Numbered from the stretch's first letter, positions 50,781-60,783 are shown. The stretch: 62,000 nt of DNA from Symbiodinium natans (GCA_905221605.1 CAJNDS010001713.1:530001-592000); one strand, 5' to 3'. Notes: generated by a model from the letters alone, not told the origin. Translations and numbers: made by a program.

Positions 50781-53735
50781 GCTACGAGCCGGGCAAGGCC
50801 CTTGCGAGTGACGAGGTGGTGGCCAAAGATACTGCAGCCTACGCAGCCGCGTTCCAGACAGAGGTGGCCGAGATGCCCGACATGTTTGCCCAAGCCTATC
50901 CTGTTTCCCATATCGTGCGGCAAGTTCAAATCGAGGTCAAGAACGTCAACTCCCAAGCAGAACGCAAAGCGCTGGAGCAGGACTTCAAGCCTGTGATCAA
51001 CCTGCTAGGTGTCATGCGATCGTCTTTGAAGAGTGCGCACGACAAGATCAAAAAGTTTGCCAAAGACAAGACATCCAAGCAGGAAAGGGAGAAGCGCGCC
51101 GCCGACGCCGCGCAAATGAAAGCCATCAGCACCGAGAAGAGGAAACGGGAGGCGGAAGAACGAAAGCTTACAAAGGCTGCAGAGAAGCAAGGTCGCGTGG
51201 GGTCTCTCTGGGACATCGACTACGTGAAGCTGGGTGTGCAGGTGATGTCGCACGAGATCCTGAAGGAGCCCGGTGACTTCCAGAAATTGAATTTCTCCCG
51301 GCCGTGGATCGCGCGATACTCGCTCTCGACGCTGCCCAACACGAAGAAGGTCGTGGAAGACGCCAAGATTCAATCTTGCCTAGCATCTTTCTACAATGGC
51401 TTCCCTGGATCCGCGGCTTCTTTGCAGGGAACGAGACGGTTCACGCAGGCGGTGAAAGAGACCAATGATCTACGAGACATGGTCCTTAAGGAGTTCGGCA
51501 TCGCGGAATCACGTCCAGGCTCGGCTCTGCCTGCCCTGCTTTTTCTTTTGTTTAGGAAAAGACTGCCTGCTGCCTATGCATTCATTCGCTGGCAGGAGAT
51601 GGGTATGATGCGCTGCAGTCCATGACAGACACCGTCGCTGTGTTCGGCTACGGTGAGGAGATGACTGCCTGCGGGCTCGATGTGCTTCAGCTTCCCTCCC
51701 TGCGTGTGCAGGTCCAGGGTCATCGTTGGGTGTTCATGATGCCCTTGGAGGCTGTGGTGTCTTATGTGAAGACGACAAAGAAGGGCGAGCGAGTCGCCTA
51801 CAAAGATGTGCAGGACTTTCTGAACGCGCTACAGCCCAGCACTGTCGCAGCGTACCTGACCATGTTCCCGGATGGCCTTTGCCACGCGTTGATCCACAAG
51901 GATACCATTGCGTATGTGCCGCCAGCGTGGGTGCTCGCGGAGAAGGCCAGAGAGTTTAGGGTTTAGGGTTTGGGGACTTTTGAGACACCAGCCCGAGGGA
52001 AAATCACAACCAAAACCAACAAAAAAGCAAGAACACCCGAAAAAACGTGGGAATCACTGACAAAAACAAGCAAAACAAATAAAAACATCAGTTTTGAAAA
52101 TCGTAATTCTAAAGGAGGTACTTTTTGGGGTTTAGGGTTTAGGGTTTAGGGCTTAGGGTGTCAAAAAAAGCAAGAACACCCGAAAAAACATGGGAAAGCA
52201 CTGACAAAAACAAGCAAAACAAATAAAAACATCAGTTTTGAAAATCGTAATTCTAAAGGAGGTACTTTTTAGGGTTTAGGGTTTAAGGTGTAGGTGTTAG
52301 GGCTTTAAGGTTTCAGGGTTTAGGTCTTTTTGATGCCTGCCAGGTCGTCAACATGAAGTGTGCCTTCGGCCTTCGCGTGCTGTGGTCCCCTGCCATGCAA
52401 CTGGATCGAAATTTGGAAGCTGCCGCCGACTGGGTTGGAGATGCTGCTGAGGGTGCCGCGTCTTCCAAAGGCCTCGCTGCGCTCTATGCGCAGTGTCAAG
52501 CCCGTCAGGTTGAACAAGACAAGGAGGCTGCAGAGCGAGCCCAGTTGGAGGAGCTCACGCGCCAGGAGGAGGAAGCCCGGGCCCGTGAGGCCGAGATCCA
52601 GAAGAAAGCCGCGGAGGACGCCAAGCAAGCCGAGAAGAAAGCCGCGGAGGACGCCGCGCAAGCCGAGATGCAGAAGAAAGCCGCGGAGGACGCCGAGCAA
52701 GCCCAGATGCAGAAGAAAGCCGCGGAGGACGCCGAGAGAGCCGAGATGCAGCAGAAAGCCGCGGAGGACGCCGAGCGAGCCCAGATGCAGAAGAAAGCCG
52801 CGGAGGACGCCGAGCAAGCCGAGATGCAGAAGAAAGCCGCGGAGGACGCCGAGCGAGCCGAGAGGCAGCAGAAAGCCGCGGAGGACGCCGAGCAAGCCGA
52901 GATGCAGAAGAAAGCCGCGGACGCCCAGCAAGCCAAGATGCAGAAGAAAGCCGCGGAGGACGCCGAGCGAGCCGAGAGGCAGCAGAAAGCCGCGGAGGAC
53001 GCCGAGCAAGCCGAGATGCAGAAGAAAGCCGCGGAGGACGCCCAGCAAGCCAAGATGCAGAAGAAAGCCGCGGAGGACGCCCAGCAAGCCAAGATGCAGA
53101 AGAAAGCCGCGGAGGACGCCCAGCAAGCCAAGATGCAGAAGAAAGCCGCGGAGGACGCCCAGCAAGCCAAGATGCAGAAGAAAGCCGCGGAGGACGCCAA
53201 GCAAGCCGAGATGCAGAAGAAAGCCGCGGAGGACGCCCAGCAAGCCAAGATGCAGAAGAAAGCCGCGGAGGACGCCAAAGCCGAGATGCAGAAGAAAGCC
53301 GCGGAGGACGCCGAGCAAGCCGAGATGCAGAAGAAAAACCCCCACCCCCCAGGTTTACAGTCTCACCCCTCCAGTGAGCCCTAACCCCGCGCCGTAACCC
53401 TCAAAACCTAAACCCCAATGGCCCCAAACTAAACCCCTAAACCCCTAAACCCCAAAAAACCCCAAACCCTAAACCCTGTTAGGCTCGGAAGAATTGTAAT
53501 TTCCAAGTAAAATTGTTAGAAAGCCGTGGAGGACGCCAAGCGTGCCGAGGAGGACAAGCGCCAGGCCGAGGTCCTGAAGAAAGCTGCGGAGGATGCGCGC
53601 AAAACCGAGATCCAGAAGAAAGGCCAGAAGAAAGCCGAAGCCCAGCAGCAAGCTGACGATGCCGCGCGTGCTGAGAAGGCAATGCAACAGTTCTTCGAGA
53701 AGAAGAAGGCTCACGAGGACGCAAAGCGCCGGTGA
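50781..53735 (+). CDS. N-terminal exons of a methyltransferase fusion gene (cupin-like region and coiled coil)
   Basis: Exons 50781-51518, 51596-51945, 52344-53333 and 53520-53708 share one frame. Junctions: AG|GC donor/AG|GA acceptor, then AAG|GC donor/CAG|GT acceptor. The third donor is ambiguous because AAGAAA occurs on both sides. There is no ATG at the 5' end, so an upstream exon is missing or joins the zinc-ribbon gene. Content: charged helices, a globular part ending in HALIHKDTIAYVPPAWVLAEK (reminiscent of a cupin/JmjC-type strand but lacking clear metal ligands), then 19 repeats of a 13-residue helix. If exon 53520 reads on, it stops at TGA 53733-53735. If an AAG|GC donor at 53708 is used, it joins the cytosine methyltransferase exon in phase. 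Confidence 0.65.
51946..52343 (+). other. intron filled with telomere-like satellite
   Basis: A 398-bp phase-0 intron with a GC donor and AG acceptor, composed of two 143-bp satellite units with TTTAGGG tracts at 51957-51970, 52130-52155 and 52268-52290. Reading without splicing gives a stop inside the first TTTAGGG tract. Splicing restores WVLAEK joined to VVNMKCAFG, which fits the family as I remember it. Confidence 0.7.
52603..53336 (+). repeat. 39-bp repeat encoding a 13-residue coiled-coil unit
   Basis: Nineteen tandem units of KKAAEDAEQAEMQ or variants. Three length variants (11, 12 and 12 residues) all differ by whole codons. This preservation of frame, with no stop in the coding frame, indicates selection for translation. 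The other frames and the minus strand are open only as a consequence. Confidence 0.92.
53334..53519 (+). other. probable intron with CCCTAAA motifs
   Basis: Between two exons encoding the same coiled-coil repeat lies a C-rich stretch with several CCCTAAACCCC words, ending in TTAG. It contains stops in the coding frame and lacks the 39-bp periodicity. Confidence 0.6.
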
Positions 53736-53741
53736 GCTGCA

Positions 53742-53832
53742 GTGACGTATTCTTTCGTGGAGGAAAAAGCTTCCAACATGACTCCAAGACCAAGCGCCAA
53801 AGTTTTGCACAAGCACACCAACCCGGCTGCCC
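53742..53832 (+). repeat. partial duplicate of a methyltransferase-gene segment
   Basis: GTGACGTATTCTTTCGTGG through CCAAAGTTT closely matches 55114-55182 in the downstream methyltransferase exon. After a 35-bp deletion the two also share CCAACCCGGCTGCC. It lies in the presumed intron between the coiled-coil and methyltransferase exons. Confidence 0.85.
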
Positions 53833-54191
53833 CTTCATGGCGCAAAGACGTTCCGCATTTTTGATTTTCCTTCATGCTCAGTCTTTGCGGCGTGCGTGCT
53901 GCGTGCCATTTCTGTGCCTTCTCTCCATACATCCATACACTAACTAGAGCCACCAGAGCTGAAGATTTTGCAGGTTGTGTTTTTGCAGACTCATTGCTTG
54001 GCACGAAAACACGAGAGTCACGAAAGTCATGCGCCTGAGGAGGTGCCATCTTGCAGACACTGTGTCTTTTACAGCGTGAGCAAAAAAGCAGCCGAGTCAG
54101 GTCCGCTAGGTGAAAGGCCAGGCTTTCCTGTTGATTGCGCTTGAGCTTGCAAGACATCGCACCGCGTTGTTGTGATTTGCAATTGTTGCAG
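53833..54191 (+). other. presumed intron before the methyltransferase exon
   Basis: No coding features. It ends in TTGTTGCAG, a good acceptor. If the donor is the AAG|GCTCAC at 53708, the intron is 483 bp and begins with GCTCACGAGGA, while the following exon begins GCGCACAAGAG, a near-repeat across the two splice sites. Confidence 0.4.
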
Positions 54192-55613
54192 GCGCACAAG
54201 AGCGATCCGGATCAGGAGGCTGTGAACTGGTGCCTAGCATGGGCTGAGAGGCACCTTGCGTGCATCCAAGGGGACATGTGGCAAACCTTGAAGGGCAACC
54301 TTGAGGCTGGAGTCGAGATGATCACACGCTTTTCAGGGTTGGATGCGCCGTCCTGCGCGGCCCGGGAGATTGAACGAGCTTGTGCAGCTCGTGGCCTCCG
54401 GCTTGGTGCACGGCAAGGTGTGTGGCTGCGCTCATCGGGAGACATTGCAGTCGGTGCTCAAAAGTGCCTGCGGCACCTACACGCAGTGCCTTCATATGCC
54501 AAGCATGCCCCGTGCCACATTTTTGACAACCTGGAGGCATCAATTTCTCCAGAGGCTCTGAGTGCAATGAGGAGCATCGTTCAACAGTTTGCGAAGCCAG
54601 AGATGTCTTTAACAGATCAAAAGGCCTTTATGCGCCGCTTGATGGAGCCGCTCTTGCAGCCTGGAGCTTTGTTGAGCTCAGCGCCGTGCCTGCTGCATGA
54701 ATGTGAGCTCGGGTGCCCGTTGAATGACGACGCAGGCCCTGCAGCGGGGCGCAAACTGCACGTGGCGGGATCCCCTTGTGTGGATTGGTCTCGGAGGGGA
54801 AAGCGGCAGGGCTCTGTGGGGCCCACGGCTATACCCCACACAATTTGGCTGGCACATTTCATCGACTCCGGCGTTTGTCTTCTCTTGCATGAAAACACGC
54901 CGGATTACCCGGATTGGCAGTTGATGGATGCCTTGCATTTCTTCAGCAGCCGTCAGTGGCAAATTGAGGTGTTCAACATTTGTCCAACCATGTTTGGCAT
55001 TCCAGCCAAGCGAAAGAGACGTTACTCTGTTGTGTGGCACGCTGGTCATGTGTCCTTTTCGGGCACCTTCCGGGAGTTTGTGGACATCTTTGTGCAGCAG
55101 TGCGACCTCAAAGGTGACGTATTCTTTCGTGGAGGAGAAAGCATCTCCCAACATGACTCCAAGACCAAGCACCAAAGTTTGCAAAAGCATCACGACCTTC
55201 GCCTTGAGAGGATGAAGACCAACCCGGCTGCCGCCGCGCAGGACATCGCAGACTTATCCCAGCGTCCGCCATTCGGCACTTTGGACACTTTGATCCCGTG
55301 CTTGACGACCGGTGCTTGCGTCTACAGCTTGTCAAAGGGAAAATTTCTCACTGCCCAAGAAGCCCTGGAGGTGCAGGGGCTGGGTGAGGAAGCGCCGGTG
55401 TCCCGCTTGCTGGCGGATGGCAAGCTGAGCATCGGTCAAGTTCGCAAGCTGGCAGGAAACACGATGGCCCTTAGCTGCATTGGAACAATGATGCTGTACA
55501 TTCTCTGTCGCACAAAGCCTGTGCAGCCTGTGATGCCAGTGACACCTGCCACTCAGCCTGAGTCGCAAAGCTCGCAATTCCCGTTGCAGTCCATGGGATC
55601 CAGGCAATTTTGA
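54192..55613 (+). CDS. DNA cytosine-5 methyltransferase (C-terminal exon)
   Basis: 473 codons plus stop in one exon, phase 0 after a CAG|GC acceptor; the open frame extends 19 codons into the presumed intron. C5-methyltransferase motifs occur in order, by approximate exon-relative residue: RFSGLDAPS (I, SAM binding, about 46), VAGSPCVDWSRRG with the catalytic Cys (IV, about 196), LLHENTP (VI, Glu about 234), GIPAKRKRRYSV (VIII, about 269), and FLTAQEALEVQGL then KLAGNTMALS (IX/X, about 385-425). All catalytic landmarks are present, so an active enzyme transferring methyl groups from SAM to cytosine C5 is plausible. The region between VIII and IX is short for a target-recognition domain. It probably forms the C-terminus of a protein starting at or before 50781. 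The family is recognisable, but I assign no subfamily or symbol. Confidence 0.85.
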   Translation, partial: AHKSDPDQEAVNWCLAWAERHLACIQGDMWQTLKGNLEAGVEMITRFSGLDAPSCAAREIERACAARGLRLGARQGVWLRSSGDIAVGAQKCLRHLHAVPSYAKHAPCHIFDNLEASISPEALSAMRSIVQQFAKPEMSLTDQKAFMRRLMEPLLQPGALLSSAPCLLHECELGCPLNDDAGPAAGRKLHVAGSPCVDWSRRGKRQGSVGPTAIPHTIWLAHFIDSGVCLLLHENTPDYPDWQLMDALHFFSSRQWQIEVFNICPTMFGIPAKRKRRYSVVWHAGHVSFSGTFREFVDIFVQQCDLKGDVFFRGGESISQHDSKTKHQSLQKHHDLRLERMKTNPAAAAQDIADLSQRPPFGTLDTLIPCLTTGACVYSLSKGKFLTAQEALEVQGLGEEAPVSRLLADGKLSIGQVRKLAGNTMALSCIGTMMLYILCRTKPVQPVMPVTPATQPESQSSQFPLQSMGSRQF

Positions 55614-55687
55614 CAAGACGCACTGCGTGCACTGCACACAGCCCTCGGAAGAAGAAAGATCTTGCAGTTGCAGATTGATTTGCGTGC

Positions 55688-56090
55688 TGTTGAGTGCGAC
55701 GCAGGGGGGTTGAGTTTTAACAGAGTTTGAGGGCTTCGCCCAGAGCCGCCTTTACACCCGTAGGACTGTAGGAGAGCCCCGTAATCTAACGTAACACTGC
55801 GCAGGGCACAACGATTTTGCATTGCAAAAATTCGTGTTGCAGTGCGATGGAGGGGGTTTTGAGTTTCAGGGCTTCGCCCAAAGCCGACTTTACGCCCGTA
55901 GGACTGTAGGAGGGCCCTGTAAATTGACATAACAGGGCAGAAGGCACAGCGATTTTTGCTTGTCATGACTTTTATGTTGCAGTGCGATGGAGAGGGCTTT
56001 AAGTTTGAAGGCTTCGCCCACCGCCGCCTTCAGGCCTGTAGGACCGTAGGGGGCAAATTTGCAAAACAGGGCAATTCGGTTTCCTGTTTA
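55688..56090. repeat. three tandem copies of a ~145-bp unit
   Basis: Each copy has GGGCTTCGCCCA (itself a hairpin), CCG.C.TT.A.GCC, GTAGGACTGTAGG and ACAGGGCA landmarks. Spacing is about 145 bp and the third copy is the most diverged. It lies directly downstream of the methyltransferase stop. Confidence 0.9.
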
Positions 56091-56390
56091 TAATTTCTGC
56101 CGTCGCTTTTGTGTTCACCCCTCCCCGGAAAGCTGCCAAAACGAAAAGCCGCACGTGACAAGCTACCGGTTTCGGTATCGTGCAGCCGCAAAATAATTCA
56201 CTATTTTTTCACTGGCTTCCCCCTTGTCCCCGCTCCAACGGACTCCAACGATAGGCCCGAGCAGAAATCTTCAACAGTGTGCCCCGTGGTTGTTGTTGGC
56301 GCAAAACGCTTCAGCAATTATAAGACACAGCTGCGCTGGGAGACACCAGTTTCACCAACCTGAGCCCGGGCCAACACCTACCAAAACCAG

Positions 56391-56945
56391 GTGTCGGTAG
56401 CAAGTTCATACCACAACCGCCTGCGTACTGCTTTAGCTGCCCGTGCCGCTGCGGCGGGCCTGTCCCCAGAAGTCGAGAAGGCTGGTCTGCTGCCGGCCCG
56501 TCCAACTGAGCTTGGCTTCTGCGAGGCTGGTGCCGCTGCTGCTCTGCAGGGTCGGCGGCCTGCTGACGTGTTTGTGCCGCGCTGGGGCCTCCGCGGTCCA
56601 GCAGCTTTCGACCTTGCGGTCACGAGCGGGCTTCGGGGGGGGTCTCTTGCAGCTTCGGCCGCTGATGGCTCCCGTGCTTGTACTGCTTATGAGGATCGCA
56701 AACGCACTTACCTCCAAACGGCCGCCCAATGCGAAGCGCAGGGCATCCAATTCGTGCCCCTGGTCGCCGAGGCCAGTGGCGGCGGCTGGGGCTCCACTGC
56801 CATGCGCACTTGGCGCTCCCTGGCCTCCCTCATCTCGGCTCGTACCGGTGAGCCGACGGGCTTTGTTGCTGATCAGTTGTGCCAATTCATGAGCGTGACT
56901 TTGCAGCGGGAGAATGCACGCGCGGTCTTGCGGCGCGTGCCTGCC
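56391..56945 (+). pseudogene. C-terminal tail of a LINE-type retrotransposon (first type)
   Basis: The frame contains HNRLRTALAARAAAAG, EKAGLLPARP, GRRPADVFVPRW followed by AAFDLAVTSGL, YEDRKRTYL, QFVPLVAEASGGGWG and RENARAVLRR. This is the terminal segment of dinoflagellate LINE polyproteins as I remember them. RPADV...FD..V...K resembles a PD-(D/E)xK restriction-like endonuclease core. No reverse transcriptase motif is present upstream, so it is a 5'-truncated copy, as is typical of target-primed insertion. Confidence 0.7.
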
Positions 56946-57299
56946 ATTGACAACGCCCCTTCCGCGCTTCCAGCGCCGTAGGCGCTGCCGGAACCTCGTT
57001 TCCGCGTGTCCTCCCCCCAGCTTTGCCTGCCCTCGCTCTGTCCTATGCTGCCTCCGCTTGAAAATTTCAAGCATTGAGCGCCTACACGCGCATGCATGCC
57101 CGCTAGCCAGAGCCCCGTACAGCCGGCTCGCTAAACCCCACGCTTCCGTACGGCCTTCAGCCCGGGCCACGTACAGCCGGTCCTCTCCTGTTTCGCTTCT
57201 TGGCTGATTGAGGTTCCTAAGCAATCTCGGGGCCATCCGTGCCTGTTTCGCGCCTCAATCAAAGCATCGAGTCGCGCTGTTCCCGCGGCGCAGGGTTTT

Positions 57300-58330
57300 C
57301 TCCCAAACGTGGTTTTTCCCTGTGCCGCGTAAAGACGAACTTGGAGATCATATTCTTGCAGGCAGCCGGCTGGGAGGCGTGCCCGACCTGGGAAGAATGC
57401 TTGCAGTCGGCAGCGCCCTCTGCAGCAGCGGAGCCCGGCGTGTGGGGACACGGCTGGCAGCAGCGTGCAGCTCTCGCACTTCGCACTTCCGAGAGCGCGT
57501 TCTGCTGCCGGCGGTCGACCCGAGCACACGGGCCATGCTGCGTTCACAGGCCGGTCCGCACGCGAGCGCTTGGCTTGTGGCCCTGCCCGTGGGACCCGCG
57601 ACCACGCTGGCGCCCGACCTCATGCACCTAGCCCTACGGCGCAGGCTTCGCCTCCCTCTCCCAATCACGCGTGCCTCCTGCGGTGGAGAAGGAATGCACG
57701 GATGCCGGGCCCGAGCGGACGAGCTGGGCGACCACTTCACGGCCTGCCCTCGCACCTGCCTGCTTGCTCGCCGAGGCTTCGTACTCGAGCGGGCGTGGGT
57801 CCAGGTAGCACGGGAAGCCGTCGGCCCCGAGGGACGCGTCGTCCCCCAACAGTGGCTCGCCAACACCACGGCGCCGGGGGTTGCAGCGGACGACCGCCGA
57901 AGGCTTGACCTCGTCATCTACGGCGCGTCCCCAAGGGGCGAGGCTTTGTGCTGCGACGCCACCTTGGTTTCGCCCCTGCGGCGAGACGGCAGCCCGATTA
58001 GCGGGGCGCCGGAGCGCGATGGCGTCGCCCTGGCGGCAGCTCGGCGGCGCAAACAAGCCCGCTACCGCGAGCCGCGAGCTCAACCGAGGCGGGGCCCAGC
58101 GCTTGTGCGTCCTCGCGACTGAGGTCGGAGGGAGGTGGAGCGCGGATTGCGAGTCCCTCCTGCGGCGGTTCGTCCGGCTGCGCTGGGCGAGCCGGTGGAG
58201 GGGCGTCCTTGCAGTGGCCGTGCAGCGCGCCGTCTGCAGCGCCGTTCTGGGAAGGTGGACGATGCCTGCCCTCCCCACCCGTCCACTTGGCGGACATCTT
58301 GGCGCAGGCCCCGGAGGCCCCGCCCAGTAG
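57300..58330 (+). pseudogene. C-terminal tail of a second LINE-type retrotransposon, frameshifted
   Basis: A second, different LINE tail starts 350 bp downstream. Landmarks are MLRSQAGPHASAWL, LRRRLRLPLP, a Cys/His knuckle (CGGEGMHGC...ELGDHFTACP), WVQVAREAVG, RRLDLVIYG, ALCCDATLVSPL and ARRRKQARY. The last part, TEVGGRWSADC to LRWASRWRGVLAVAVQRA, continues in another frame from about 58090, and the first part also changes frame near 57500. It is a decayed, 5'-truncated copy. RRLDLV...CDATLVSP fits the restriction-like endonuclease of this lineage. Confidence 0.75.
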
Positions 58331-59075
58331 TTTGGGGTTGAGGTGAGCGGGCCTTTCACTCTCACCCCCCCCCCGACCCGACGACGGCATCGACGCTGCG
58401 GGCGGAAAATGGTGCGAGAAAAAAATAATAAGAATAATAATTTTGACGACCTTGACGCGGACGAAAATTTTGATGTGCTTCTGCGTCGGCATTGTCCAAC
58501 GTTTCTGACACAACCTCATCCCAAGCTTCACGGCCTGCATCCTGCAGCGAAGACGCCACGCACTCTAATCCAAAAGCATTGCAATCCTGCTCAAACAAAC
58601 ATTGCACTCGCGGCTTCAGCTTGCCTCTTTGCTGCCGTTCGCTTGACAGTTTACGGCAGCGAAGAGAAGAAAAAAAACTACGTTTGGACGGACAAGCCGG
58701 GGACCGAGCGAGGTCTTGTAAGCGGAGGGCGGGGAGCAAGCTGACCACCTCACGCCGGCACGTTTCCGCCCTGTATGGCGTGCTCAGCGATGCGCTCTGG
58801 AAAATTATAATAGAAGGTTTATCGAGCCTATAGGGCTTATCGGGCGTGTTATCTGGTATGCCTAAGAATGGGAGGCAAGGAAACAGCGAAAGAAACCAAA
58901 CGCCTTTAAAGAACGACAAGAAAAACTCCTCGCCCAGACGGCAAACCTCACCACAAATCATGTTTTCTCACTCCTTCATGTTTTCTCACTCCTTTCTGCT
59001 GGCTCAGCTGCCGATTGTGCCGCCGAACGCGCGGCAGCCCATTTCGCCAGGCCGCAGCCTTGGTGACGAAGTGAA
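58331..59075. other. unassigned spacer
   Basis: No gene recognised. It contains an AT-rich AATAATAAGAATAATAAT stretch near 58425 and a TTTTCTCACTCCTT direct repeat at 58961-58996. Confidence 0.4.
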
Positions 59076-59079
59076 CCGT

Positions 59080-59222
59080 ACTAAAATTGGGGGGGGGCAT
59101 ATACCCTATACTATTGTGACCCTAAAATTGGAGGGGGAGGGGGGGGGGGGGGCATATCCCCCAAACTACTATAATCCCGATTAAGATATATGGACTATAA
59201 AATACTAAAATTGGGGGGGCCC
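59080..59222. repeat. three G-run/AT repeats
   Basis: CTAAAATTGG followed by a G-run of 7-15 and CATAT recurs three times within 140 bp. The G-runs are likely length-polymorphic. Confidence 0.85.
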
Positions 59223-59439
59223 CTGTTCTAAGGTATTTCTGGACCATAAACCCCTTTTTGAGGTTCATTGAAACTTCGCCCCCAAGGCACTCGCCGGGCA
59301 GTCCGATCCGATGGCGCCTCTTGGATCCAGACATCAGCCGCCCTCCGCGCTGATTCCTGTCACTGCGCTGCTCAATCGCGCCATCTGCGGCGCGGTGACT
59401 CTATCCCCCTTTGGGAATTTTTGTTGTTGTTCATGTAAA

Positions 59440-60025
59440 ACCCTAAACCCAAAACCTTAAACCCAAGAGGATTATATAAACATATTATATTTTTATTAGG
59501 GTTTTTAAGGGGAGTATAGGTGATGCTTGCCCACCTGCCGACGGTGCTGATGGCTTGGTTCCGCTCATACCTTCGGGGATCCTTGGACTGATGCCATAAC
59601 GTCAACTTTGCCAAGATCTCTTTGGGGTTTAGGTTTAGGTTTAGGGTTTAGGGTTTAGGAGTTAGGGTTTAGGGTTTAGGGTTTAAGTTTTTGTAAGTAT
59701 TTTTGGCACTTGTGCTATCCGCCTGCTGCAGGAGATGGCGATGCCCGTTTAGTTCCCGACTTAGTTGCAAGAATCTTCCGCGCCTCCAGATAACAACCTC
59801 AAGCCCCTAAACCCTGCATCCCGTTTAACCCTTTCTTCACCTTAAAGTTCAAATCCCCGAACCATAGGCCAAGGGTAACATAGGGGTCGGAAGAATTACA
59901 ACTAGTATTTCCTTACGGTCCCTTTATGGTTATGCTCTATTAAGCCCCCAAAAAACCTGATTCTAATTCTTCGGACCCTAAACCTTAAACCCTATAAAAC
60001 CTAAACCCTTAACCCTAAACCATAG
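59440..60025. repeat. scattered telomere-like tracts
   Basis: CCCTAAA words occur near 59440-59465 and 59985-60022. A cluster of about eight TTTAGGG units on the opposite polarity lies at 59624-59686. No gene is seen between them. Confidence 0.8.
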
Positions 60026-60782
60026 TATGCACGGCTCAGGTGTTGTCCTGGCTTCTGGGAGTGAGCGGAGTGAACGTCACGAAGGCTACCCTACAGACTG
60101 GACTATACCTTCTGATTCTGTCATTACACCAAAAATGGACCATACAAAAAGAAAGAAAAATATATACAGACATACATACATATGCACATGTGATATTTGC
60201 ATTGGTTCACAACTTCTGCACACGCAGGGAGCTGGCAACCATCATCTTCCACCAGGGCTTCTGATGTTTGGGTGGAAGCAGCTTGGCCAGCCCGTGTTCC
60301 ACTTCACAGTAGAGGTCTGGGCTTTTCTGCGACTTTGCCTGATGCTGCCCCGAGGCTTTCGTATTTCTCTGGCAAAGTGCGTGGCTACCTGAGGTGGGAG
60401 TTTTGCAATTGCATTCAACAAAGACCGTGCACGCAAAAAAAAAAAAAATAAACCTGCGAAACAAAAGATCGGCAGGTACAAGGCTCGCGCAGTCCCGAAC
60501 TTCAGCTTTGAGGAGGCCCCACGTGTGGCACATTACGCTGCGCGGGTACTTGGAGGTTCATGGTACTTGTGAAGCAGTTGTGACTGTACTTATAACCCAC
60601 TCATAAGCTCCTTAAGTGCCAACATATGGTTATAAGCACAGTTTTAGGCACAGTTAGACAAAGTACCATGAACCTGCAAGAGTAGTCCTGTTTCCTGATT
60701 TCCGAGGCCCATGCTCGTTTCGAGGTTTTGTTGCGCGTCGATTGCACAAGAGGTCGAAGCAGGCGGAAGAAGTTGAATTTGG
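60026..60782. other. unassigned spacer
   Basis: No gene recognised. A GGTACTTG..GAAGCAGTT block near 60550-60670 contains a loose inverted repeat (TTCATGGTACTT and AAGTACCATGAA at 60557-60568 and 60660-60671), which could mark a small non-autonomous element. Confidence 0.35.
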
Positions 60783-60783
60783 G

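Noticed and set aside
52320-53345. Long minus-strand and alternative-frame proteins across the 39-bp repeat
   Set aside because: They are shadows of the coding frame. The KKAAEDAEQAEMQ frame has flanking exon support and coiled-coil character.
55114-55187. Intron or introner inside the methyltransferase exon (GTGACG...AAAAG, duplicated upstream)
   Set aside because: Removing this 74-nt segment shifts the frame and gives an early stop, whereas the unspliced frame is open through motifs IX and X.
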